Assembly (NCBI GenBank): GCA_963576725.1 | Contig: OY755242.1 | Location: 62,376,324-62,440,323 of the forward strand | Direction: 5' to 3' | DNA: 64,000 bases | Source of the DNA: Azorinus chamasolen | Taxonomy: Eukaryota > Mollusca > Bivalvia > Cardiida > Solecurtidae | Shown: positions 51,153 to 61,612 of the stretch, piece by piece | Layout: the number at the start of each line of letters is the position of its first letter | How positions within the stretch are numbered: the first letter of the stretch is position 1 | The notes under the pieces: generated by a model | Databases searched by the model: none | The model's input: the letters and a program-made list of their open reading frames with translations, nothing else | Told to the model about the DNA's origin: nothing | Position numbers and translations under genes: made by a program

Positions 51153-51415
51153 AGCTACTCAATGATTCCTCATGTAATTACTTGGTCTCAAGGCTGTCTG
51201 CATCTTGCAGTACGCCCACGAGGCTTAACAACTATCACACACATTGGGTGAACAATACTATCAAAGGAGAAGTGGAATGTGCTAAAATGGCGGACATTGC
51301 TACAAGTTGACATTTATGCCACCTTGGTAACCAAAACTAGTACATGTAATAACTAAACAGTAACTGCTGACCTTAGTGCAAATTGTTTTAAACTACCAGC
51401 AATGGAACAATATAA
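51153..51415. other. Unassigned stretch before the duplication
   Basis: Nothing recognised; GCTACTCAATGATTCC follows the T6 directly. Confidence 0.4.
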
Positions 51416-51440
51416 GTAAATACCTTTATAGCCATTTCTT

Positions 51441-51657
51441 TTAATACAAATCCTTTTTGATACATTTGCAAACTGAGTAGACTTAAGGAGCCCTCAGGCC
51501 AGGCTCTGCTAGGTTGGCTTATGGAATTATAATCGATCTGACTCTACAGATTCTACAAATACCAAATATTTCTGTATTGTGTATATGCCATTATAGAATA
51601 TCAGCCAATAAATACTCATATTATTTCTTACAAGAATATGCAACAGGGAAAGGGTTA
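51441..51657 (+). mobile_element. T1 element (duplication copy 1)
   Basis: TTAATACAAATCCTTTTTGA ... CAGGGAAAGGGTTAA; left hairpin arm deleted (GTAGACTTAAGGAGCCC). Confidence 0.8.
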
Positions 51658-52012
51658 AGCAAGGGTTAAGCAGCTCGTAATATATTTGCATTCTAACTAG
51701 TTCTTCTTATTTCTTCCAAAATACTGGACTGGATTTAAAATTTGACTCGATATCTTATCTACGTTTAAGTGGTTTGTAAAGATTTATATTCTGTTTTATG
51801 AATAACTTGTTAAAGGCAAATCGCTCTTAATAAAATCGTTTCCAAATAAATTTCCCCTCTTGAGATTTTCATTTACATCAGATTTCAGCGTGGAATTTTC
51901 TTTAATTCATTTAAAAACATATGAGAACGTCAACTGTTTGGATGAGACGCCGGCTCATTGTTCTGCAAATATGTTTGCCACTGCACCCAACAACAGTGAG
52001 GAAAATCAACTA

Positions 52013-53228
52013 CAGTAAAATCTCGATACTACGAACTCTTAAATAAACAAGGGCATGTTGTATTGCTATGCAAGACATGAGTCCCCCACCGGACTGAAAA
52101 AAAACCCCTCCACTCTCCCCATCCCACCCACCCATGGTGTGGTTGACCATGGTATATATATGACCACCTGAATGGTATTAGTACCTACTTTCATACATTG
52201 AATCAGTAAATAAAAAGTTATTGTCCCGACAAGAAAATATGAAAAAGGGGAGTAACTCCAAAAATATTAATGCTAGAGTTATTGCCCTTGTGCATGACAC
52301 TACACATCATCATGCTTCTTCCATATGGGAAGTTTCAAATCAATTGAACCAGTACATAAAGAGTTATTAAATGGACAAGAAAATATGAAAAGGGGAATAA
52401 CTCCAAAATATAGATGCTAGAGTTATGGCCCTTGTGCATGACACTACCCCTCATCATGCTTGTTCCATATGTGAAGTTTCAAATAAATTGAACCAGTAGA
52501 TAAAGAGTTATTGTCCGGACACAAAATATGAAAAAGGGGAATAACTCCAAAATTATTGATGTTAGAGTTATGGCCCTTGTGCATGACACTACTCCTCATC
52601 ATGCTTCTTCAATATGTGAAGTTATAATGAATTTGGCCTAACTTTGTAGGAGATATGGTCCGGACACGAAGCGTGACAGACGGACTGACAAGAAAATATG
52701 AAAAAGGGGAATAACTCCAAAAATATTGATGCTAGAGTTATGGCCCTTGTGCATGACACTACTCCTCATCATGATTGTTCCATATGTGAAGTTTCAAATC
52801 AATTGAACCAGTAGATAAAGAGTTATTGTCCGGACAAAAAAATATGTAAAGGGGGAATAACTCCAACAATATTGATGCTAGAGTTATGGCCCTTGCGCAT
52901 GACACTAGCCCTCATCATGATTGTTCAATGTGTGAAGTTATAATGAATTTGGCCTAACTTTGTAGGAGATATGGCCCGGACAAGAAGCGTGACAGACGGA
53001 CGGACAGACGGACGGACGGACGGACGGAATCGAGCAAACCTATAGTCCACCAACCGGTAACCGGTGGGGGACTAATAACACAGGTGGCAGCTTAATACAG
53101 GGTGAAAGTCATGCAGAAAGCTCCTTTAAGAGCTTTCTGCATGACTTACACCCTGCATTAAGCTGCCATCTTCCTACAAAAACATAAAATCTTCATTACA
53201 AAAATTACGTAGTATCGATATTTTACTG
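52013..53228 (+). mobile_element. M3 element split by N3
   Basis: CAGTAAAATCTCGATACTAC ... GTATCGATATTTTACTG with TA flanks; complete hairpin on the right (apex GCTCCTTTAAGAGC). Confidence 0.8.
52047..53073 (+). mobile_element. N3: dispersed element with internal repeats
   Basis: AACAAGGGCATGTTGTATTG and GAGTCCCCCACCGGACTG at one end; CACCAACCGGTAACCGGTGG+GGGACTAATA at the other, so the ends carry an inverted GTCCCCCACCGG word. Inside, about 150-160 bp units (GGGGAATAACTCCAAAAATA ... GAGTTATTGTCCGGAC) recur about five times, followed by a GACGGACGG run at 52991-53030. Confidence 0.7.
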
Positions 53229-53232
53229 TATG

Positions 53233-53437
53233 TTAGCCTGTTGACTATTCATGTAATGCAAAATAATGTCATGACTATTTATTATGTGATTTTTAATAAT
53301 GACATAAATATTATGTATAATCTATGATAAGCAAACAGAGCAGATCCCGATCAGACGGCTACTATAAGAGCCGTCTGATCTGGGTCTTTCCTGTTTGCAG
53401 ATACGTGAAAATGCGTTTATATGAACGGACGGGTTAA
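53233..53437 (-). mobile_element. T1 element (duplication copy 1)
   Basis: TTAGCCTGTTGACTATTCAT ... GAACGGACGGGTTAA; hairpin with apex GCTACTATAAGAGC. Confidence 0.85.
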
Positions 53438-53662
53438 TGTAATGATCGAACAAGAGTCATTGCTGACTAGAAATGTCATCCCTAATGGGACTCAGTGTGA
53501 TTGCAAACAGTGTTGATCAAGACGAGACGCCAAGCAATATTCGGTTGTTTAACACACACTTGATCAATAAATTCTTAAAAACCTGAAGGAATCTGAATTA
53601 GGAAAAAATTACAAAATATCTTAATTTGAGCCGACATTACTGTTTCTGCAGAATAATTATGG

Positions 53663-54053
53663 TTACCTCATGAATATTCCTATAAGGAATGATGACGTCA
53701 TGTTTGTTGCTTGAATTTTTATAGTAGTACATGAAGACATGAATAGTTTGGCCATGACTAAAAGAGTAGAATGTGTGTAAGTAAATAAACACACCTGGAA
53801 CACTGTCCCTACAGGGACAACCTTATCTGGGTCTACCGTATTCACCATTTACTTCATAAATACGCCATTCTGTGCCTTTGCTAACAGAGTAGACCCTGAT
53901 CAAAAGGGACATATAGGGCCTGTTTTGTTTGCTTATGGAATAAGATAGATTTGATTTCAGTTTCTTGAAATGATATGCAATTTGAATAATTATTTTAATT
54001 GGTATTCATGGTGTTTCCATTTCTTTCATGAATATTCATGGAGTAAAGGGATA
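53663..54053. mobile_element. Head-to-head T1 pair (duplication copy 1)
   Basis: A minus T1 (TTACCTCATGAATATTCCTA...) lacking its short arm meets a plus T1 (CCATTTACTTCATAAATACG...GGAGTAAAGGGATAA) at about 53845. Both hairpins have decayed. Confidence 0.7.
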
Positions 54054-54084
54054 ATAGAAGTAAATACCTTTATAACCTTTTCTT

Positions 54085-54288
54085 TTAATACAAACCCTTT
54101 TTGACACCTTTGCAAACTGAGTAGACTTAAGGAGCCCTCAGGCCAGGATCTACTCTGTTCGCTTATGGAATTATAACAGATTCTACAAATACCAAATATT
54201 CCTGTACTGTGTATATGCAATTATAAAATATCAGCCAATAAATACTCATATTATTTCTTACCAGAATATGCAACAGGGATAGGGTTAA
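54085..54288 (+). mobile_element. T1 element (duplication copy 2)
   Basis: Counterpart of 51441-51657, with the same hairpin deletion. Confidence 0.8.
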
Positions 54289-54638
54289 GCAAGGGTTAAG
54301 GAGCTCGTAATATATTTGCATTCCAACTAGTTCTTCTTATTTCTTCCAAAATACTGGACTGGATTTAAAATTTGACGCGATATCTTATCTATGTTTAAGT
54401 GGTTTGTAAAGATTTATATTCTGTTTTATAAATAACTTGTTAAAGGCAAATCGCTCTCAATAAAATCTTTTCGTTTCCAAATAAATTTCCCCTCTTGAGA
54501 TTTTCATTTACATCAGATTTCAGCGTGGAATTTTCTTTAATTCATTTAAAAACATATGACTGTTTGGATGAGACGCCGGCTCATTGTTCTGCAAATATGT
54601 TTGCCACTGCACCCAACAACAGTGAGGAAAATCAGCTA

Positions 54639-54831
54639 CAGTAAAATCTCGATACTACGAACTCTTAAATACGTACCATTATTGATCTTTAACACAGGTG
54701 GCAGCTTAATGCAGAGTGAAAGTCATGCAGAAAGCTCCTCTAGAAGATGCCTGCATGACTTACACCCTGCATTAAGTTACAAAAACATAAAATCTTCATT
54801 ACAAAAATTTCGTAGTATCGAGATTTTGCTG
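54639..54831 (+). mobile_element. M3 element (duplication copy 2, uninterrupted)
   Basis: CAGTAAAATCTCGATACTAC ... GTATCGAGATTTTGCTG; keeps ACGTACCATTATTGATC, which is lost beside N3 in copy 1. Confidence 0.85.
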
Positions 54832-54835
54832 TATG

Positions 54836-55040
54836 TTAACCTGTTGACTATTCATGTAATGCATAATGATGCCATGAATATTTATTATATGATTTTAAAT
54901 AATGACATAAATATTATGTATAATCTATGATAAACAAACAGAGCAGATCCCGATCAGACGGCTCCTATAACAGCCGTCTGATCTGGGTCTTCCCTGTTTG
55001 CAAATACGTCAAAAGGCGTTTATATGAACGAGCGGGTTAA
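54836..55040 (-). mobile_element. T1 element (duplication copy 2)
   Basis: TTAACCTGTTGACTATTCAT ... GAACGAGCGGGTTAA; the TTAA lost in copy 1 is kept here. Confidence 0.85.
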
Positions 55041-55228
55041 TGTAATGGTCGAACAAGAGTCATTGCTGACTAGAATTGTTATCCCTCATGGGGCTGAGTG
55101 TGATTGTAAACAGTGTTGATCAAGATCAATAAATTCTAAAAAAACAAACCTGAAGGAATCTGAATTAGGAAAAAATGCAAGATATCATAATTTGAGCCGA
55201 CATTACTGTTTCTGCAGAATAATTCAAG

Positions 55229-55626
55229 TTACCTCATGAATATTCCTATAAGAAATGATGACGTCATGTTTGTTGCTTGGATTTTCATAATACAATGTAG
55301 TACATGAAGACATTAATAGTTTGGCCATGGCTAAAAGGGTAGAATGTGTGTAAGTAAACAAACATACCCGGAACACTGTTCCTACAGGGACAACCTGATC
55401 TGGGTCTACCGTATTCACCATTTACTTCATAAATACGCCATTCTGTGCCTTTGCTAACAGAATCGACCCTGATCAAAAGGGGCATATAGGGCCTGTTTTG
55501 TTTGCTTATGGAATAAAATAGATTTGATTCCAGTTTCTTTAAATGATATGCTATTTGAATAATTATTCCAATTGATATTCCTGGTGTTTCCATTTCTTTC
55601 ATGAATATTCATGGAGTAAAGGGATA
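55229..55626. mobile_element. Head-to-head T1 pair (duplication copy 2)
   Basis: Counterpart of 53663-54053, junction near 55418. Confidence 0.7.
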
Positions 55627-55659
55627 ATACGTCTCTATCACATAAAGGGTTGCAGACGA

Positions 55660-55698
55660 GATCTCGCTCTCTCTCGCATTATCTCGCTCTCTCTCGCA
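55660..55698 (+). repeat. 20-bp tandem CTCGCTCTCTCTCGC repeat
   Basis: ATCTCGCTCTCTCTCGCATT, then ATCTCGCTCTCTCTCGCAGC. Confidence 0.8.
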
Positions 55699-55723
55699 GC
55701 AGTGATATATTCTCGGTGAAGTG

Positions 55724-55935
55724 TTAACCCTTGTTATGCTATAACGTCTGCCCAAATTCTGATCTGTCTTAAGTTTTTCTTACTCCGCAAAAATATGAGA
55801 AGTTATTGAACATTAACAATGTGTCAAACAGCGTTAACATTGACCGAGTGTCAAACAGCGTTACTCGGCATCTCCTCTTGATCCAAACTGTTTGCAAGCG
55901 GAAACAAAGTTAGTCTTAGCAGTGTAAAGGTTTAA
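55724..55935 (+). mobile_element. T7/T8-like element
   Basis: TTAACCCTTGTTATGCTATA ... GTGTAAAGGTTTAA; AACAGCGTTAAC and AACAGCGTTACTCGGC are partial duplicates; hairpin decayed. Confidence 0.55.
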
Positions 55936-56132
55936 CCAAACAATGCGGGACCCGAGTCAATAATGTCCTTTGCAAACAGTGTACATCCAGATAAAAGGGC
56001 TCCTAGAGGAGCCGTCTCAACATGGTCTGCACTATTTGTCATGCTACACTTTTCTTTAGAATATTCACCATAAGTTTGACCTGTTTGAAGTTTGGAATAG
56101 TCCATTTGAAAATTCAGCATTGGAAGGGTTAA
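55932..56132 (+). mobile_element. T9: single-copy TTAA element
   Basis: TTAACCAAACAATGCGGGAC ... GCATTGGAAGGGTTAA. Hairpin GCAAACAGTGTACATCCAGA ... GTCTGCACTATTTGTC with apex GCTCCTAGAGGAGC. Left TTAA shared with the preceding element. Confidence 0.7.
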
Positions 56133-56780
56133 GGATACCACTTTTCCTGTTCTCTAATATAAGGTGTCAGAGTAATTGGGCAATATCTCCTCTGTGCAGT
56201 AATAACACAAATTTGCAAGGGATTGTTGTTGAGAACAGCTTATTGCGCAACCTTTAACGCATGAAACAAAATAGTCGCCGAAACGTGCTTATGCTTGATT
56301 TTCAAACAATCGTCTTCATCGCCTGTATTTATAAAAAACTGAACTTGAGTGTAAACCAGTTTCGATTTCAGACTAGAACTCAAACTTCACAGTGTCTGGT
56401 CTGGATCTAAACTGATCACAAGCGCTTTCAACTGTTCGCATGTAGCGTGTTGAAAACAAACGTTGCAGCCACCGTGCTCTTGAAAGACGACTAGCAATTA
56501 TCTTCCATCTATTCCCCTGAAACCGGAAATTGGCGTCTTCTAATTGTCGTCTGCTTTACAAAGACGTCTGCAGAATATTGAAAAAAGTTTCTGCTTTATC
56601 GCAAAGATCTTTCTTCAAGAGTATATTTAGCTCATCCTTTTCTAGATACTATGAAATCCTAAACTTCATCTATTTAGAGATACACGCAGTCAAGCATTTT
56701 TCTCAACCTACTACAAACTTCGTTGCACAGAAAAACATCTCGCGAGTAAATGAAGTGTTTCTTTTGACGCTATGTACAAT
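56133..56780. other. Unassigned stretch
   Basis: A 91-codon open frame (56530-56805 +) runs into the next element and has no recognisable domain. A T8-like CTGGTCTGGATCTAAACTG trace lies at about 56395. Confidence 0.4.
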
Positions 56781-56781
56781 G

Positions 56782-56990
56782 ACTAATCCTTTCGGAGCCA
56801 AATAAATTTATCATCAGAAATCATAGTCTGCTTCAGGTTTCTGAATGGATTTTCTTCTACATTTGTATTTCTTTACAAGCACATAATACAGAGTGTCAAA
56901 CGGTTTGCATGCCAAGGAGACGCCGAGTTGCTCGGCGTCTCCTCTGGATCAAAACTGTTTGCAAAGGTAATCACCTTTAAAAGTGATAAG
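56782..56990 (+). mobile_element. T7-like element
   Basis: CTAATCCTTTCGGAGCCAAA; hairpin CAAACGGTTTGCATGCC ... TGGATCAAAACTGTTTG with apex CGCCGAGTTGCTCGGCG. The left end is T6-like, the hairpin T7-like. Confidence 0.65.
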
Positions 56991-57059
56991 CCCACCATCA
57001 TCATTCCGCTCAGCTACAGTCGTTTGTGCAGTAAAAACATCAAGTCTGACTTCATTTAA

Positions 57060-57145
57060 CCAAGTAAATGTTGGAAACACGTTTTATTCTTTGCAAGCAG
57101 TGTAGACCCAGACCAGAGGGCACCTAGAGTCTTCTCCGTCTGCCA
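57060..57145 (+). repeat. T1 relic
   Basis: ACACGTTTTATTCTTTGCAA and GCAGTGTAGACCCAGACCAG with a decayed apex. Confidence 0.4.
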
Positions 57146-57199
57146 TTCAAAATTGTATGGCAAAATTAACCCTTTTATACTGGATGACCTATGCGAGGC

Positions 57200-57568
57200 A
57201 TTCCTCTTGGACTATTCAACTTTAGCATTCACATGATTATGCTACATACAAGATTTTATGAAATTCTGTTGAACAGTTTAAGAGGAGTTGCGCTTACAAG
57301 GATAGGGTCAAAAGACCTAGTGATTTCTAAGTTCAAAGGGCCATAACTCCCGAAAAATTGCAGAAGGAAAAATCCCAGACAATATGCACATCTACATATT
57401 GTGTCCTTGCTACATACAAGGTTTTATGAAAATATGTTGAACAGTTTCAGAAAAGTTGCGCTTATAAGACTGGCAGCCGCCCGTCCACCCGCCCACCCGT
57501 CCGTCCGACCGCCCGCCCGCAATACATCACCATTTCAATAACCGGATTTTCCGTGGAAAACCCGGTTA
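57200..57568 (+). mobile_element. N4: dispersed element with a 168-bp internal repeat
   Basis: GCTACATACAAGATTTTATG at 57240 recurs at 57408, each followed by TTGAACAGTTT and GTTGCGCTTA. Then comes a CCGTCC/CCGCCC-rich run (57480-57522) and a terminal hairpin AACCGG...TTTTCC-GTGGAAAA-CCCGGTT. Confidence 0.65.
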
Positions 57569-57715
57569 AAATCCCAAATTTCTGCAATATTCCCGTCTAG
57601 CTGTGCTGAAGACCGACTGTCAGTAACCGTTTGAAATAGTCACGTGACTGCGAGTGTTACCACTACTGTAAAATATCACTAATCCAAACCCTCAAATAAG
57701 TAGCAGTATCGGTGA

Positions 57716-57965
57716 TTAACTCTTTCGGCGCCAAATTATTTCTAATTGTCGTCTGCAAACCAAAATATAAAATATTGGTAAAATAGTGAAATGAGATGAA
57801 TAAATACAAATTTCAAAGGAATAATGCACAACTATAGAAATAGAGTTTGAGACAAAAAGTGAAGTCCCTGATCAGACGCCGCCTTGTAAAGGCGGCGTCT
57901 GATCTGGGACGTGCAGCACTATTTGTCGTGGTGCATTTCGGCAACATTGGCGGTGAATGGGTTAA
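57716..57965 (+). mobile_element. T6 element
   Basis: TTAACTCTTTCGGCGCCAAA ... TTGGCGGTGAATGGGTTAA; hairpin with apex CGCCGCCTTGTAAAGGCGGCG. Confidence 0.9.
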
Positions 57966-58194
57966 CCCTTTCCTTCACATAAACGTGTTTTTACATTTGT
58001 AAACAGAGTAGAACCAGATCAGGAGCCGTCTGATCAGGGTCTGCTCTGTTTTACTGATGGACTTTGATATTTCTGTTTCTTTACTTTCTAAAATAGCCAG
58101 AATGTACCATCTTCCATATTTCATTAAAAAAAAATCCATGAATATTCAGAAGGTATTGAAAATTGGAATAAACATAGAACAGGGAACGGGTTAA
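57962..58194 (+). mobile_element. T2 element sharing TTAA with T6
   Basis: TTAACCCTTTCCTTCACATA ... CAGGGAACGGGTTAA; left hairpin arm truncated (CCAGATCAGGAGCC). Confidence 0.85.
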
Positions 58195-58330
58195 GACAGG
58201 TGGCTGTTTAATGCAGGCTCCTCTGGAAGAGTTCCGTATAACTTTCACCCTACAATAAGCAGCCAGCTATCTGAAAATATCTTAGTGATTCTTTACTAAA
58301 AGCTCATAATAAAGAGCTTTTACTGGGCAG

Positions 58331-58517
58331 CAAAACCTCTCTAAACCCAAATTCTTGACGAGAAGAATTTACATACTTTTAGGCAGGTGGCTACTTAATG
58401 CAGGGTGAAAGTCATGCAGAAGCTTTCTGCATAACTTTCATCCTGCATTAAGCTACCACATGCCTCAACGACCGGTATTTATACTGAATTTAACGTCCGG
58501 TTTAGAGGGTTTTACTT
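58331..58517 (+). mobile_element. M3 element without apex
   Basis: CAAAACCTCTCTAAACCCAA ... GTTTAGAGGGTTTTACTT; the hairpin closes at GCAGAAGCTTTCTGC. Confidence 0.8.
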
Positions 58518-58645
58518 TATTTGCAAACATAGTTTGTTCATGTAAAGGGGCAGTAAAGAAATCTGCTAGTATTCAATTTAAAAAATGTAGATTGGATATG
58601 AAAAGAAGTTTGAAATACATTTAGTTTATGAAATTTTATGCGTTT

Positions 58646-58700
58646 TAGCCCTTATCCCGATATCCACGGTTTGACTCGCATTTTCAAATAGCCCGGACCC
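58646..58700 (+). mobile_element. T8 left-end fragment
   Basis: AGCCCTTATCCCGATATCCA, TTTGACTCGCATTTTCAAAT, then the sequence becomes the tandem array. Confidence 0.6.
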
Positions 58701-58702
58701 AG

Positions 58703-59187
58703 ACTGCATCTGTAATATCTACATGAAGTAGGATTGCATTTCAAGTACACCTTGTTCATCTGCAATATAGACAGCAACAGGATTGCTTGACATGTGCACT
58801 TTATTTATTTGCAATATAGACATCAATTCGATTGTTTTACACGTGCGCCATAGTTCATCTGTAACAAAGAAAGCAATAGCTTTGCTTTACACGTGCACTT
58901 TACTTATCTGCAATATTAACAGCAATATGATTGTATTACAAGTGTGCTTTAATCATTTCCAATATAGACAGCAATATGATTTCACTACAAATGTGCTTTA
59001 TTTATCTGCAACTTTGACAGCAATAAGATTAATTTACACGTATACTTTATGCATCTATAATATCTACTGAAGTAGGAAAGACGTATACGTTTTTCATCTG
59101 CAATATTGACAGCAATAGAATTGCTTTACATGTGCACTTTATGCATCTGAAATATTTACTGAAGTAGGATTGCATTACAAATGCACT
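58703..59187 (+). repeat. 49-50 bp degenerate tandem array, left block
   Basis: Units share TCTGCAATATAGACAGCAA, AGGATTGCTTTACA and TGTGCACTTTA, with roughly ten units at 49-50 bp spacing. The 95-codon open frame here is a by-product. Confidence 0.85.
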
Positions 59188-59392
59188 TTAACCCATTCCC
59201 TCATAGGCTATTTTTAGATACAACCTCTTTGAATTAATCTACCTAAAAGGAACATTAATTAGAGAAAAGCAAAATATTAGAATTCTGTAGTTTGAAACCA
59301 TTGTGATAAAAAGAGCATTTACTCCTATAGGAGCAAATGCTCTATTTATCACAATAGTTTCACAAAGTCGTCAATATGAGGGAAAGGGTTAA
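59188..59392 (+). mobile_element. T3 element inserted in the array
   Basis: TTAACCCATTCCCTCATAGG ... GAGGGAAAGGGTTAA; hairpin intact. Confidence 0.95.
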
Positions 59393-59602
59393 CCCTTTTC
59401 TCCATGAATATTTACGTTACAAATAATAACCTCAGCAATATTAATTGTATGAATTGTTATACTAGCACATGGACCACGGGTTATTTCGCCATGGCAGAAA
59501 CTGTAGAACCGTATGTATATTATACCCTACAGGAGCCATCAAAGCTTGGTTTACTCTGTTTGTATAGGCGTAGAAAGGCATATTTATGAAGTAAAGAGTT
59601 AA
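59389..59602 (-). mobile_element. T1 element inserted next to T3, sharing TTAA
   Basis: TTAACCCTTTTCTCCATGAA ... GAAGTAAAGAGTTAA; hairpin largely lost (CTACAGGAGCC). Confidence 0.85.
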
Positions 59603-59760
59603 TGATTATCTGTAATATAGACAGCAACAGGATTGCTTTACACGTACACTTTAGTTATTTGTAATTTTAACAGCTGTTGGGTTATTTAACACGTGCATTG
59701 TATTAATCTGGAATATTGACAGCAATAGGATTGCTTCATACGTGCACTGTTCTTGAAGCA
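59603..59760 (+). repeat. 49-50 bp array, right block
   Basis: Three more units (TCTGTAATATAGACAGCAAC ...). GCACTTTAA before and TTAATGATTATCTG after the insertions rebuild a normal unit boundary. Confidence 0.85.
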
Positions 59761-59973
59761 GCTGTTACCACTATATGTTTACCAAATCAATGCAGCAGTG
59801 AAATGATTGACCTGTGTTATACGACGCTTCAGATATGAAATGAATATACAACACATAAACAAAATAATAAATGAGGGTTTTTTGCCATTCTACCTTTAGT
59901 AAACATGCGGGAAAAGTACCATGGGGTGGTCCTATATCTGATCCTGACTCTTTGTACTAAACAATGGCCTGCT

Positions 59974-60297
59974 TTAAACCCTTTCCCTATTGCATAATTA
60001 TGTAAGAAATAATGACATAATGAATATTTATTAGATTAGTTTTTATAATCGGACATGAAGACAATTCATTTTGGCTTAGACAGACACTGTAGAATTAGAT
60101 ATATACATGTATATTATACCAAAAGCTAATAGAGCATATCCTGATTAGACGAAGATGGAAGCTGTAGAATCATATTTATACTATTTCATAAGCAAACATA
60201 ATAGTCCCTGATCAGGCGACTCTCACATGAAGCGTCTGATCGTGGTCTACTCTGTTTGTAAATGCGTACAAATGTATATTTATGGAGTAAAGGGTTA
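59974..60297 (-). mobile_element. T1 element with partly duplicated centre
   Basis: TTAAACCCTTTCCCTATTGC; CTGTAGAAT(T/C)...TATA...AAGC(T/A)AA occurs twice (about 60089 and 60162); hairpin decayed; right end GGAGTAAAGGGTTAG. Confidence 0.75.
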
Positions 60298-60377
60298 GCT
60301 TACAATCCTCGTCTAACTTCGATCACTAAACCTGAAGACTACTGCATACAATGATATAGTATATAACTCCCATACCC

Positions 60378-60632
60378 CCCTCCTTGAAAAAAACGCCTTT
60401 TCACGCATTTGCAAACAGAGTAGACCGAGTTCAGACGGCTCCTATAAGAGCCGTTTGATCTCTAGTGATTAGGGTATTCGCTGTTTGTTAATTGAATTTA
60501 ATAGATCTGATTATTTACCTTCTATAAAGGCTACAATGTTCAACTTTCCATATTTCATTATAATTATTTTATCCATGAATATTCAGTATACATTGAAATT
60601 TGGAATAAACATAGAACAGGGAAAGGGATAAT
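60378..60632 (+). mobile_element. T2 element
   Basis: CCCCCTCCTTGAAAAAAACG, hairpin with apex GCTCCTATAAGAGC (right arm carries a CTAGTGATTAG insertion), long arm, CAGGGAAAGGGATAA. Confidence 0.8.
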
Positions 60633-60812
60633 CAGTTCTGCGAACGGATATCAAGAGAGCCATGCAGTCTAAATCCGCATATGGCAGTACATATTGCGCT
60701 CAATATTGATGGATTTTGTATTCTACAAGCCCCGTAAATGAATCATTTGTTTGCCAATAAATGCCTCTGAGAAGTTTACGTTCAAATATCGTATCATTAT
60801 TTTTACCATTAT

Positions 60813-61066
60813 GTCGTTATTCGCGGTCTGACTCGTATTTGCAAGCAGCTTGGATCCAGATGAGACGCCTAGCACAATGCTACTCGGAGTCCTCATGAGG
60901 TCTTAGCTGTTTGACACTCGGTCAATAGTTTCGTCATCGTGACCTAAGCTGTTTGACACTCGGGCAGTAATTTCACGTAAACATGTTCGAATCGGAAGGA
61001 GTCGAAATTGCACCAGAGCCAAATTTGAGCAGACATATTTTTTGTTCAAAGAGTGGTACGGGTTAA
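60813..61066 (+). mobile_element. T8 element with internal duplication
   Basis: TCGTTATTCGCGGTCTGACT; hairpin CAAGCAGCTTGGATCCAGAT; AAGCTGTTTGACACTCGG occurs twice (about 60904 and 60946); right end GAGTGGTACGGGTTAA. Confidence 0.75.
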
Positions 61067-61115
61067 TAATTATTATTTGCTTTTACTCTTGTCCCGCTGT
61101 GAAACATAATGTCCC

Positions 61116-61290
61116 TTAACCCATTACCTCATAGGCTATTGTTAGATACAACCTCTTTGAATAAATCTACCGAAAAGGAGCATTAACTAGAGAAAAGGAA
61201 ACGTTTAGAATTGTGTAGTTTGAAACCATTGTGCTAAATAGAGCATTTGCTCCTATAGGAGCAAATGCTCTATTTATCACAATGGTTTCA
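61116..61290 (+). mobile_element. T3 element, right arm truncated
   Basis: TTAACCCATTACCTCATAGG ... hairpin ... ACAATGGTTTCA, then a piece of the 49-bp array (TTCATTACAAGTGCACTTTA). Confidence 0.85.
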
Positions 61291-61308
61291 AGTTCATTAC
61301 AAGTGCAC

Positions 61309-61612
61309 TTTAACCCATCCCCCATAGGCTATTTTTAGATACAGCCTCTTTGAATTAATCTACCTAAAAGGAGCATTAATTAGAGAAAAGGACAATTTTA
61401 GAATTCTGTAGTTTGAAACCATTGTGATAAATAGAGTATTTGCTCATATAGGAGCAAATGCTCTATTTATCACAATGGTTTCACAAAGTGACTTTTACAG
61501 AGTCGTCAAAAGTCGTCAATATGAGTAAAAATTACATAAATCATTTATTTGTGTGCACAAAGTGACTTTTACAGAGTCGTCAAAAGTCGTCAATATGAGG
61601 GAATGGGTTAAA
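61309..61612 (+). mobile_element. T3 element with duplicated right arm
   Basis: TTAACCCATCCCCCATAGGC ... GAGGGAATGGGTTAA. ACAAAGTGACTTTTACAGAG...CAATATGAG occurs twice, separated by TAAAAATTACATAAATCATT+TATTTGTGTGC, which also occurs at about 61650-61680. Confidence 0.85.

Larger units (their letters stand above)
51416..54055 (+). repeat. Tandem segmental duplication, copy 1
   Basis: It starts AAGTAAATACCTTTATAGCC and ends TGGAGTAAAGGGATAATA, directly followed by copy 2. It contains T1, M3, T1, T1, T1 in that order plus N3, which is absent from copy 2. Confidence 0.9.
54056..55628 (+). repeat. Tandem segmental duplication, copy 2
   Basis: It starts AAGTAAATACCTTTATAACC and ends TGGAGTAAAGGGATAATA. 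It is collinear with copy 1 apart from N3, a few small indels (for example GAACGTCA near 51930 is missing) and scattered substitutions. Confidence 0.9.
57666..58328 (+). mobile_element. M3 element hosting adjacent T6 and T2
   Basis: CTGTAAAATATCACTAATCC on the left; GACAGGTGGCTGTTTAATGC ... GAGCTTTTACTG on the right; the host is split at one TTAA. Confidence 0.65.

Noticed and set aside
58783..59070. 95-codon open frame
   Set aside because: It is a translation of the 49-50 bp tandem array.
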